DNA of 64,000 nt from WVYX01 sp039592335 (GTDB taxonomy: Bacteria > Gemmatimonadota > Gemmatimonadetes > Gemmatimonadales > GWC2-71-9). Of the stretch, positions 26,186 through 33,845 are shown piece by piece. The stretch's first letter is position 1. Each line of letters starts with the position of its first letter. The notes beneath the pieces are model-generated. The model saw nothing but the letters and a program-made list of their open reading frames with translations, made no database searches and was not told the DNA's origin. The stretch lies in NCBI GenBank assembly GCA_039592335.1, contig JBDHBX010000004.1, forward strand, positions 62,001-126,000. Direction: 5' to 3'. The translations under genes and the position numbers were made by a program.

Positions 26186-28630
26186 ATGTCGCAGCAGTAT
26201 GAGCAGATCCGGGCCGTCCTGGCCGACCGCTATCTGATCGACCGCGAGGTCGGTCGGGGCGGGGCGGCCACCGTCTATCGCGCTGAGGACCGCAAGCATC
26301 GACGGCGCGTGGCGGTGAAAGTGCTGCGTCCGGAGGTGAGCCAGGCGGTGGGCCCCGAGCGGTTCCTGCGGGAGATCGAGATCGTGGCCGCCCTCTCGCA
26401 CCCCCACATCCTCCCCCTGTATGACTCGGGCGACGCCGACGGCTACCTCTTCTACGTCATGCCCTACGTGGACGGGGGCACGCTGCGCGACCTCATGGTC
26501 CGGGACCGGCGGGTCCCGGTCGAGGAAACGCTGCGCCTCGCCCACCAGGTGGCAGGCGCGCTGGCGCACGCCCACCGGCACAACATCGTGCACCGCGACA
26601 TCAAGCCGGAGAACGTGCTGCTGACCGAGGGCAACGCCCTGGTCACCGACTTCGGCATCGGCAAGGCGGTGTGCGATGTCTGCGAGGACGACCACATCAC
26701 CATCGCGGGGACACCCATTGGCACGCCGGCGTACATGAGTCCCGAGCAGTCCATGGGGGAGGACGTGGACGCGCGCAGCGACATCTACAGCCTGGCGTGT
26801 CTGCTTTTCGAGATGCTCACCGGCCGGCCCCCGTTCCAGGGATCCACGGCGCAAGCCACGTTGGTGCTGCACGCCGTCCAGGAGATCCCCTCGGCCAGAG
26901 CACGGGTGCCCGAACTCCCCCAGTACCTGGACGAGGCGCTGCAGCGGGCGATGGCCAAGTCCCCCGACGACCGCTACGAGACGGTCACGGAGTTCGTGCA
27001 GGCGCTGGGGCTGGTCAGCACCGCGGCCGTGCCGGCCGCGGGCATCGTCACGTGCGACAACTGCGGAATGGAGGCGCTCCCGGGTCGGACCGTGTGCGCC
27101 CATTGCGGTACGCAGCTCATCGGACGCCCCCGGGCTGGGGTGCAGGGCCTATCTCGCAGGTGGATCGCGGCCGCCGTGACCACGTTCGGCGTGGTCCTGA
27201 GTGTCTTGGGAATGTGGTGGGTGCTGGGAAGCCCTGCGTTCGGCGCGCAGCAGATCGAATCCCTGGCCATCCTGCCACTGGCCGACCTCTCGGGCGACTC
27301 GGCGCAACACCACTTCGTGGACGGGATGCACGATGCGCTGATCGCCGAAATCGCGCAGATCGGTGCCCTCAAAGTGATCTCCCGGACGTCTGTGATGCGG
27401 TATCGAGGCAGCGAGGAGTCGGTGCCCGAGATCGCCCAGACGCTGGGGGTGGACGCAGTGCTCGAGGGCTCCGTGGTGCGTGCGGGCGACAGCGTGCGCA
27501 TCACGGCACAGCTGATCGCCGCCGACCCCGAGCGGCATCTATGGGCCGGGACCTACGATCGCGAGCTGCGTGACGTGTTCGCCGTGTACACCGAGGTGGC
27601 GCGCGCGATTGCGCGGGAGGTCGTGGCCGAACTCACGCCCCAGCAGGAGGCGCGACTCGCCGTGTCCCGTGCCGTCGACCCCGAAGTGCTCGATGCCTAC
27701 TTGCAGGGCCGCTATCATGCGTCGCGCGGATCCGTCGACGGGTTCCGGCGGGCCATCACCTTGTTCGAGACGGCCGTCGAGCACGACTCCCTCTTCGCTC
27801 CCGCCCACTCCGCGCTCGCCCTGTCCACGCACCTGCTGGGGTTCTACGGCGGGCTCCCCGAGCACATCGCGGAGCCACGAGCGAAGGCGGCGGCCGAGCG
27901 AGCGCTGGCGCTCGACGGGGGACTCGCCGAGGCTCGTGCAGTGCTGGCCGGCATTCAGGCGATGCACGAATGGGACTGGAGCGCTGCCGAGCGGGAGTAC
28001 GAACAGGCGATCGCTCTAGACCCCAGCTCGGCCATCGCGCGCGCCTGGTACGCGTATCACTTGACCTCGATGGGGCGGCACGAGGCGGCGATCGCGGAGG
28101 CGCGCCGCAGCCTAGAGCTGGATCCGCTGAACCCCGCGGCCCGAGTCGTTCTGGCGGATCAGTTGCTGTACGACCGGCAGTACTCCCGCGCGATCGAGGA
28201 ACTGCAGCAGGCGCTGGCCCTCGAGCCGGACCTGGATCGGGCGTGGGAGGTGATGGAGGATGCGCACGCCCTGGCTGGAGACTATGACGCTGCGGTCGCG
28301 GTGCGCCGTCGCCGGCTCACAGCGGCAGGGAGTGCTCCGACCGCTGCGGAGGGTCTTGCGCGGAGCTACGCATCGGACGGGTCCGCAGGCTACTGGCGCT
28401 GGCGACTGCGGTGGCTCGAGCGACAGTCTGAGCTGGGCTACGTGTCCCCGAGCCGTGTCGCGCAGGCGTACGCGGCGCTGGGGGATGCGGACGCGGCGAT
28501 GGAGTGGCTGGAGCGAGCCTATCAGGCCCGGGACGCCATGGAGCTGTTGCAGGTGTCTCCCTACTTCGATGCCCTGCGTCACGATCTGCGATTCCAGGCC
28601 CTGCTCGAGCGGATGGCGTTCCCCGACTGA
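26186..28630 (+). CDS. Ser/Thr protein kinase fused to zinc ribbon, TolB-like domain and TPR repeats
   Basis: An 814-residue protein from the ATG at 26186. The Hanks kinase domain (about 8-275) shows GRGGAATVYRAED, VAVKVL, HRDIKPENVLL and DFGIGK. A zinc ribbon CDNC-CAHC follows near 290-310, then a membrane helix at about 327-347. The periplasmic FlgO/TolB-like domain is about 360-490 (SLAILPLADLSGD and VDAVLEGSVVRAGD), and TPR repeats fill the rest. This architecture is common in Acidobacteria and Gemmatimonadota. An alternative start at 26147 lacks a Shine-Dalgarno. The next gene begins 2 nt after its stop. Confidence 0.9.
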   Translation: MSQQYEQIRAVLADRYLIDREVGRGGAATVYRAEDRKHRRRVAVKVLRPEVSQAVGPERFLREIEIVAALSHPHILPLYDSGDADGYLFYVMPYVDGGTLRDLMVRDRRVPVEETLRLAHQVAGALAHAHRHNIVHRDIKPENVLLTEGNALVTDFGIGKAVCDVCEDDHITIAGTPIGTPAYMSPEQSMGEDVDARSDIYSLACLLFEMLTGRPPFQGSTAQATLVLHAVQEIPSARARVPELPQYLDEALQRAMAKSPDDRYETVTEFVQALGLVSTAAVPAAGIVTCDNCGMEALPGRTVCAHCGTQLIGRPRAGVQGLSRRWIAAAVTTFGVVLSVLGMWWVLGSPAFGAQQIESLAILPLADLSGDSAQHHFVDGMHDALIAEIAQIGALKVISRTSVMRYRGSEESVPEIAQTLGVDAVLEGSVVRAGDSVRITAQLIAADPERHLWAGTYDRELRDVFAVYTEVARAIAREVVAELTPQQEARLAVSRAVDPEVLDAYLQGRYHASRGSVDGFRRAITLFETAVEHDSLFAPAHSALALSTHLLGFYGGLPEHIAEPRAKAAAERALALDGGLAEARAVLAGIQAMHEWDWSAAEREYEQAIALDPSSAIARAWYAYHLTSMGRHEAAIAEARRSLELDPLNPAARVVLADQLLYDRQYSRAIEELQQALALEPDLDRAWEVMEDAHALAGDYDAAVAVRRRRLTAAGSAPTAAEGLARSYASDGSAGYWRWRLRWLERQSELGYVSPSRVAQAYAALGDADAAMEWLERAYQARDAMELLQVSPYFDALRHDLRFQALLERMAFPD

Positions 28631-28632
28631 CG

Positions 28633-29307
28633 ATGGCCTACGGACTCCACTGGGAGTGGCGCGGCTTCGGTGCCCTCGACCCGGAGGTGCGGCGGCGGAT
28701 CGAGAACCTGCCGCGCCTGTTCCCGGGTGACCTCGCGGGTGTGGACAGCTACTACTGGTATCCCGGCTGCGACGTCAACCTCAAGCTCAGAGACTTTGAA
28801 GCACGGGCCGGGGTCAAGCTGAAGCGACTGCGCGACGTCGATGCCGAGACCGGACTCCAACTCTGGCTCGAGGACGAGCGGGAAGACTATCCCTTTCCGC
28901 TGCAGCCCGATGCCGTGCGTCGGCTAGCGGGCGCGCTGGGCGTCGACACGTCGCCTCCACCACGTCCCATGGGGCGGTGCACGCTCCTCACGCTGCTGCG
29001 GGAGGCGCGCCCCGGCCTCGTCGTGGTGGCGGTCCAGAAGACCCGCTCCATCCGACGCTGGACTGCGGGAGACCGTGAGGTTCTCGTCGATATTGCCGAG
29101 ATCGCCTCGCCGGAACGCGTGACCTCGGTGGGGGTGGAGGACGGCGCCGGGCTGGTTGGCTCCGCTTCCGAGGAGGAGATGGCGGCAGCGAAGCTGGACG
29201 TCACGGCCGCCCTGGGCGCGCTGGGTCTCCCGGGCACGCTCACCGCGGCGAGCTATCTTGAGGCAGTCGCAGCATGGGCCGCGGGGGGGACGGTGCTCAG
29301 GCTGTAG
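28633..29307 (+). CDS. Cytoplasmic protein of unknown function, possibly CYTH-like
   Basis: A 224-residue soluble protein. It opens with WEWRGFGALDPEVRRRIE, and has YYWYPGCDVNLKLRD, LVVVAVQKTRSIRRW and VLVDIAEIASPERVTSVGVEDGAG. The alternating charged strands with K-x-R and acidic ends recall triphosphate-tunnel (CYTH) enzymes, but the classical ExExK is not evident, so the assignment is weak. It starts 2 nt after the kinase gene, implying co-expression. Its end overlaps the convergent CPBP gene by 11 nt. Confidence 0.55.
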   Translation: MAYGLHWEWRGFGALDPEVRRRIENLPRLFPGDLAGVDSYYWYPGCDVNLKLRDFEARAGVKLKRLRDVDAETGLQLWLEDEREDYPFPLQPDAVRRLAGALGVDTSPPPRPMGRCTLLTLLREARPGLVVVAVQKTRSIRRWTAGDREVLVDIAEIASPERVTSVGVEDGAGLVGSASEEEMAAAKLDVTAALGALGLPGTLTAASYLEAVAAWAAGGTVLRL

Positions 29308-29956
29308 GCCCGTCGTCCCGGTCGCCGGGTCCCGCTGCATCGCCGTTGCGGCCCGCGTCCGCTTCCACGACGGCCAGGTCCGGCCGCGGCGCCTGGCGTA
29401 CCCAGTGCAGCAGTGCGATGACGTCGTACAGCGTGTGCACGACGATCGGGACGACCAGGTTGCCAGTCACGAGGAAGAGCATCCCCAGATAGATCCCCAG
29501 GAGAGCGGCCAGCAGCGCATACGTGTGGGTCACGAAGTGCGCCAGGCCGAACAGCGCCCCGGCCACCAGGACCCCCGCCGCGGGCCCCGCGATGTCGGTA
29601 ATACCGCGCTGCACGAGGCCGCGAAACAGAGCCTCCTCGCCGACGCCCGCCAGCAGCGCGATGAGCACCAGCTCACCCGCCGCGCAGTCGGCGAATAGGG
29701 GCACGATGGTCTCCTCCACCGCGCGGCGCAGTCGACGCAGCGGCGACCAGGTCGTGCTGGACATCCACCACATGAGGAGCAGGGTCGGAACCGTGGCAAC
29801 GGTCCCCCATGCGAGCGCCCCGGGCGTGACGCGGGCGCCGCCGAAGGGGGGTATGCCGAAGAGTAGCCCGAGCGCCAGGGCGATGACCAGGAGGCCGCCC
29901 TCGAGGGCGACCGCCAGGCGCACGACGGGGTGCGGTCCGCGAGCCGGTCGTCTCAT
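29297..29956 (-). CDS. CPBP-family intramembrane glutamic protease
   Basis: A 219-residue protein with about six membrane helices. The Rce1/CPBP motifs are in order: GVGEEALFRGLVQR (motif 1, EExxxR), ALFGLAHFVTH (motif 2, FxxxH) and VVPIVVHTLYDVIALL (motif 3, HxxxD). Such proteins cleave peptides or modify membrane proteins; some give bacteriocin immunity. The ATG at 29956 is chosen because the N-terminus then reads MRRPARGPHPVVRLAV just before the first helix. The Asp/Gly-rich tail is low complexity. It converges on the CYTH-like gene. Confidence 0.85.
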   Translation of the reverse strand: MRRPARGPHPVVRLAVALEGGLLVIALALGLLFGIPPFGGARVTPGALAWGTVATVPTLLLMWWMSSTTWSPLRRLRRAVEETIVPLFADCAAGELVLIALLAGVGEEALFRGLVQRGITDIAGPAAGVLVAGALFGLAHFVTHTYALLAALLGIYLGMLFLVTGNLVVPIVVHTLYDVIALLHWVRQAPRPDLAVVEADAGRNGDAAGPGDRDDGPTA

Positions 29957-30116
29957 GCCCCACTCTATTGCCCCGTTCCCAGAGGCGGAAGCCAGGGGGG
30001 TTGCGGAGCGCCGGGTTGGTGGCAGAATATGGGGATCGTCCCGCGCCGAGCGGGGCGCCACGCGCCGGGCGTCGCCTCAAGGGACGGCGCCGGATTCCCC
30101 CTCCAGAAGGAGACAT

Positions 30117-31223
30117 ATGCCTCGTGTCCTGGGCCTGATTTGTGTTGTGGCTGCCCTGCCGCTCGGCGGGCTCGCCGCGCAGGAGCTATTGCCGAACCAG
30201 GGGGAGACGAGGGAAGCCGCGCCCCTGTTCCGGTCGAACGACGTGCTGGTCGCAACGGTCGAGGCGCCGCTCAAGACGGCACTGGACGACCGCGGAGAGG
30301 GCCGGGAGTTCCACCAGGGACGCCTCATCTATCTGGACCCGCTCAACGCCGAGGAGGGTCCGCTGGAGCTGGACGTCGAGATCCGGGTGCGGGGCAACTT
30401 TCGGGCGCAGCGCAAGAACTGCAGCTTCCCGCCGCTGCGCATGGACATGGGCGGGGATCAACTGAGGCACACGGTGTTCGAGGGGCAGAGCAGGCTCCGT
30501 CTCGTGACACACTGTCGCGACCAACGCAACGACCGTGGACAGTACGTCTTGCAGGAATACCTCGCGTACCGCGTGTTCAACCTCCTCAGTGATCTGAGTG
30601 TGCAGGTGCGGCTGGCCCGGATCACCTATGTGGATACGGAAGGCACGCGCGATCCGTTCACGCGCTACGCGTTCTTCCTGGAGGACTACAACGAAACGGC
30701 CGCCCGCAGTGGCTGGGAGTTGCTCAAGCTGCCGCAGATGCCACCGGATCAGATCGATCAGGGGCGGCTCGCGACGTTCGAGGTGTTCCAGTTCATGATC
30801 GGCAACACCGATTGGTCGGTGGCCTTCGCCAGCGAGGGCGAGGATTACTGCTGCCACAACGCGGTCATGATGGGGACCATGGTTGGGCCCGTGTTGCCGG
30901 TGCCGTTTGATTTCGATTGGGCGGGAGTCGTGGACGCTCCGTACGCGACGCCCGATTCCCGCTTGAACATTCGCTCAGTGCGACAGCGCAAGTTCTGGGG
31001 TATCTGCAAGCCGCGTGAGGTGGTGGAGGGTGCGTTCCCACTCTTCGACGAGAAGCGCGAGGAGATCTACGAGCTGTACCGCGCCCAGGAGGGGCTGGAT
31101 GAGCGGCAGATCCAGAAGAGCCTCGAGTATTACGACGAGTTCTACACCATCATCTTTGACGAGCGGCGTGCCAAGCGGGAGATCTTCGACGAGTGCCGCC
31201 AGCTCCAGCGACGGGAGGAGTGA
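30117..31223 (+). CDS. Secreted CotH-like (atypical kinase-like) protein, copy 1
   Basis: A 368-residue protein with a signal peptide (to GLAAQ). The mature part starts PLFRSNDVLVATVEAPLK. It contains VEIRVRGNFRAQRKNCSFPPL, then FEVFQFMIGNTDWSVAF, DYCCHNAV and VPFDFDWAGVVD. By position, the R-G-N segment, NTDW...N and DFD resemble the catalytic Asp/Asn and metal-binding Asp of CotH-type secreted kinases. That is inference from pattern. Cys pairs (NCSF, HCRD, YCCHN) fit an extracytoplasmic location. The ATG has AGAAGGAG upstream. A paralog overlaps its stop. Confidence 0.65.
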   Translation: MPRVLGLICVVAALPLGGLAAQELLPNQGETREAAPLFRSNDVLVATVEAPLKTALDDRGEGREFHQGRLIYLDPLNAEEGPLELDVEIRVRGNFRAQRKNCSFPPLRMDMGGDQLRHTVFEGQSRLRLVTHCRDQRNDRGQYVLQEYLAYRVFNLLSDLSVQVRLARITYVDTEGTRDPFTRYAFFLEDYNETAARSGWELLKLPQMPPDQIDQGRLATFEVFQFMIGNTDWSVAFASEGEDYCCHNAVMMGTMVGPVLPVPFDFDWAGVVDAPYATPDSRLNIRSVRQRKFWGICKPREVVEGAFPLFDEKREEIYELYRAQEGLDERQIQKSLEYYDEFYTIIFDERRAKREIFDECRQLQRREE

Positions 31224-32362
31224 TGGCTGGTCGAGTTCTTCGAGTCCTGATGGGGGTCGCGTTCCTGGCCCTCCCCGCCGCCGCCCAGGAGATGCCGGAC
31301 TCCGCTCAGGCGGCGCCGGATTCCACCCAGGTGGCGGCGTCCGTCCAGGCGGCGCCCAGCCCCGGCGAGGCGCAACCGCTCTTCGCCTCCGACGAGGTGC
31401 TCACGGCGTTTCTCGAGGCGCCGTTCCAGGACGTGTTCCGATACCGGTCGGGGAGCGACCGCACTGAGTACCCGGCGACGCTGAGCGTGGCGGATCCGGT
31501 CGCCGGCAGGATGGAGACGTACGAGGTTCAGGTGCGCGTGCGGGGACACTTCCGTGCCCTGGAGAGCACCTGTGCTTTCCCCTCCCTCCGCATCAACTTC
31601 AAGAAGGGGGATGTCGAGGGGACGTTGTTTGAGGATCAGGACAAGCTCCGGCTCGTCGCGCACTGTCAGGGTACGCGGGAGTACGAGCAGAATGTGCTGC
31701 AGGAGTACCTCACCTACCGCATGTTCAATCAGTTGACCGACCGCAGCCTGCGTGTCCGACTGGTCCGCCTGACCTACGTGGACACCAAGCAGTCGAGCGG
31801 ACAGCAGGTGACGAGGTACGCCTTCTTCATCGAGCCGTACGAGGCAGCGGCAGCGCGCATGGGGTGGGAGGAGCTGGAGCTCGGGTCGGTGATACCGTTC
31901 GACCTCGACCAGCAGCAGCTCAGCACGTTCGAGCTGTTCCAGTACATGATCGCCAACACCGATTGGTCCATCGCGTTTCCCAAGTTGGGGGAGGAGTTCT
32001 GCTGCCACAACGCGCTGCTGATCGGCAACATGGCGGGACCGGTATATCCCATCCCCTACGACTTCGACTGGTCGGGGATCATCGATGCCAACTATGCCAT
32101 CCCGGACCAGAAGCTCGGTATCAGCTCGGTGCGGCAGCGGCGGTTCTGGGGCGTCTGCCGGGGCCGTGAGACGCTGGAGGAGGTGATCCCGCTCTTCAAC
32201 GAGCAGCGGGAGGACATCTACGCGCTGTTTCGCGATCAGATCGGGATGATGCCGAGAGAGAAGGACCGGACGTTGGATTACCTGGATGACTTCTACGAGG
32301 TGATCAACGACGACGAGGAGTTCACGAAGGAGATCGTGGACCGGTGCCGGCCGGTGGGGTGA
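31223..32362 (+). CDS. Secreted CotH-like (atypical kinase-like) protein, copy 2
   Basis: A 379-residue paralog of the preceding gene, with a signal peptide (to PAAAQ) and a longer Ala/Pro/Gln spacer before PLFASDEVLTAFLEAPF. Conserved blocks are VQVRVRGHFRALESTCAFPSL, FELFQYMIANTDWSIAF, FCCHNALL and IPYDFDWSGIID, each aligned with copy 1. In both copies the final block SSVRQRRFWGVC retains a Cys. The ATG overlaps the TGA of copy 1 (TGATG), with GGAGGAG just upstream, so both are made together. Tandem duplication is the likely origin. A terminator follows. Confidence 0.65.
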   Translation: MAGRVLRVLMGVAFLALPAAAQEMPDSAQAAPDSTQVAASVQAAPSPGEAQPLFASDEVLTAFLEAPFQDVFRYRSGSDRTEYPATLSVADPVAGRMETYEVQVRVRGHFRALESTCAFPSLRINFKKGDVEGTLFEDQDKLRLVAHCQGTREYEQNVLQEYLTYRMFNQLTDRSLRVRLVRLTYVDTKQSSGQQVTRYAFFIEPYEAAAARMGWEELELGSVIPFDLDQQQLSTFELFQYMIANTDWSIAFPKLGEEFCCHNALLIGNMAGPVYPIPYDFDWSGIIDANYAIPDQKLGISSVRQRRFWGVCRGRETLEEVIPLFNEQREDIYALFRDQIGMMPREKDRTLDYLDDFYEVINDDEEFTKEIVDRCRPVG

Positions 32363-32400
32363 GCTGAGCGCTTCCGCGGTCTGCTGTCGGGCTCGAAAAA

Positions 32401-32429
32401 GGGCGACCTCCGCCATGCGGGGGTCGCCC
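32401..32429. terminator. Bidirectional terminator
   Basis: A 12-bp stem with one G-T pair: GGGCGACCTCCG at 32401-32412 with CGGGGGTCGCCC at 32418-32429. An A-run lies on the left flank and TT on the right. It sits between the stop at 32362 and the convergent Crp/Fnr stop at 32453. The A-run gives a T-tract for the minus-strand transcript. Confidence 0.75.
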
Positions 32430-32452
32430 TTCGCGTGTCGTCAGGACTCGGC

Positions 32453-33211
32453 CTAGTCCCTTCCGGCTGCCGCCTCCAAGCCTTCGCGGTTCCGTATCCG
32501 GATCATGCGCCGGGAGACCTCGACCGTGTCGGGACCGGCGCGCCCAGGGCGCACCTTGCGGCGGTTGGGGATCGTGGCCGACTGGCGCGATACTTCGATG
32601 AGCCCCTGCGTGGTGAGGTCTCCCATGGCTCGGGAGACGGTCTCGCGGCTGGATCCCACCATCTGCGCGATGAGATGGTGCGTGAGCTGCTGGCTGATGC
32701 TGACGCCATCGTTCTGATCGGCCATTTCCAACAGCAGGCCGGCCACGCGGGCCGGCACGTCCTGCAGCACCAGACTGCTGATCTTCGAGTCCGCCTGCCG
32801 CAGCCGCTTGCAGAAGGCGCGGAGGAGTCCGAACGCCACCATCGGCATCTCCTCCAGACACCGCTGGAAGTCCTCCCGGTGCAGGATTAGGAGCTCGGAG
32901 TCCTCCATGGCGATGACGTTCGCGGAGAGCGGCTGATCGTCGATGAGGGACATCTCGCCGAAGAAGTCGCCCTTGCTGCGGGTCGAGAGGATGACCTCGC
33001 GACCGTCCTCGGCCGTGAGCACGATCTTCACCTGGCCCGAGAGCACAACGTAGAGCGCCTCCCCGGGGCGGTCCTCGAAGGCGATGATGGAGTTCTTCGC
33101 GTAGGTCCGCGTGTGAGCGGCATCCGCGATGCGCTCCAGATCGCCCTCCCGCACCTGGGTGAAGAGAGGGACGTCTCGCAGGGCGTCGGCTACGGCGATG
33201 GAGTCTCTCAT
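32453..33211 (-). CDS. Crp/Fnr-family transcriptional regulator
   Basis: A 252-residue protein. The N-terminal cyclic-nucleotide-binding fold (about 10-125) includes PGEALYVVLSGQVKI, GDFFGEMSLIDDQPLSANVIA and a helix to residue 150. The C-terminal winged helix carries SRETVSRAMGDLTTQGLIEV. No N-terminal Fe-S Cys cluster is present, so it is not Fnr-like for oxygen. Whether it binds cAMP is not certain. It has a well-formed promoter (TTGACC-N17-TAAACT). The start ATG at 33211 lacks a clear Shine-Dalgarno. It is divergent from a small membrane-anchored protein. Confidence 0.9.
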   Translation of the reverse strand: MRDSIAVADALRDVPLFTQVREGDLERIADAAHTRTYAKNSIIAFEDRPGEALYVVLSGQVKIVLTAEDGREVILSTRSKGDFFGEMSLIDDQPLSANVIAMEDSELLILHREDFQRCLEEMPMVAFGLLRAFCKRLRQADSKISSLVLQDVPARVAGLLLEMADQNDGVSISQQLTHHLIAQMVGSSRETVSRAMGDLTTQGLIEVSRQSATIPNRRKVRPGRAGPDTVEVSRRMIRIRNREGLEAAAGRD

Positions 33212-33240
33212 TGGGAAAGACCGGGCTGCTGACGGGGTCA

Positions 33241-33269
33241 AGTTTATGGCCGGTCGGGCCGCAGGTCAA
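33241..33269 (-). promoter_or_regulatory. Sigma70-type promoter for the Crp/Fnr gene
   Basis: On the minus strand, TTGACC (33264-33269), a 17-nt spacer and TAAACT (33241-33246). Transcription would begin near 33234, giving a leader of about 23 nt before the ATG at 33211. Confidence 0.65.
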
Positions 33270-33302
33270 TCGTGCGCCTTCCGGGCCGCCGGCTGGCCTG
33301 GC

Positions 33303-33331
33303 TCGACATTGGGCGCGATCCGGCCAATACT
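33303..33331 (+). promoter_or_regulatory. Sigma70-type promoter for the divergent small gene
   Basis: TCGACA (33303-33308), a 17-nt spacer and AATACT (33326-33331), placing the transcription start near 33338 and the ATG at 33361. It lies 34 nt from the divergent Crp/Fnr promoter, so one bound regulator could affect both. Confidence 0.55.
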
Positions 33332-33360
33332 GAGGCCCGGACGAGCTCGGGAGCATCGTG

Positions 33361-33801
33361 ATGAGCGAGATCAAGATTCGCGTGACCGGGTGGAAGGCCG
33401 TCGTGGTGCTGCTCCTCGCGGCGGCTTTCGTGGGCCACCGCTACTACGCCGTGCAGACCACGCTGGCGACCGGTGCCGCCGACGAGCTCCGGTTCTGGCT
33501 CGCGGCCGAGTACGTGGCGCAGGGGCTTCCGGCGCTCGAGGATGCCGTGGCGCGAGGCGATGCGGCGGCGGCCGAGGAGCAGGCGCGTGAGATCGTGGCG
33601 CGGGACCGCATCGAGTTCACCGACATGAGTGCCCGTGGAGCGCCCGACGATCTCGCGGTCCGGGTGACGATCCGGGTCGACGGCAGGACGCCGCCCGATG
33701 GGCGGGAGGTGCGCTACTTCCGCATGCGGCACTCGACCGTCACGGGCTGGCGGATGCGGCGGGAGACGACGAAGCTGGGGTACTACCTCACGCTGTTCTA
33801 G
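33361..33801 (+). CDS. Small membrane-anchored protein of unknown function
   Basis: A 146-residue protein with one N-terminal hydrophobic helix (WKAVVVLLLAAAFVGHRYYA, uncleaved anchor likely), then a helix rich in Ala and Glu (LEDAVARGDAAAAEEQAREIVA) and a beta-rich end (VRVTIRVDGRTPPDGREVRYFRMRHSTVTGW). The ATG at 33361 is preferred over the GTG at 33358 because GGGAG is then better spaced. It faces the Crp/Fnr gene across a shared promoter region. No family was recognised. Confidence 0.6.
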   Translation: MSEIKIRVTGWKAVVVLLLAAAFVGHRYYAVQTTLATGAADELRFWLAAEYVAQGLPALEDAVARGDAAAAEEQAREIVARDRIEFTDMSARGAPDDLAVRVTIRVDGRTPPDGREVRYFRMRHSTVTGWRMRRETTKLGYYLTLF

Positions 33802-33845
33802 CAGCTGGTCACCGCGCGGCCGCACGGGGGTGGAAGGGCGCGCGG

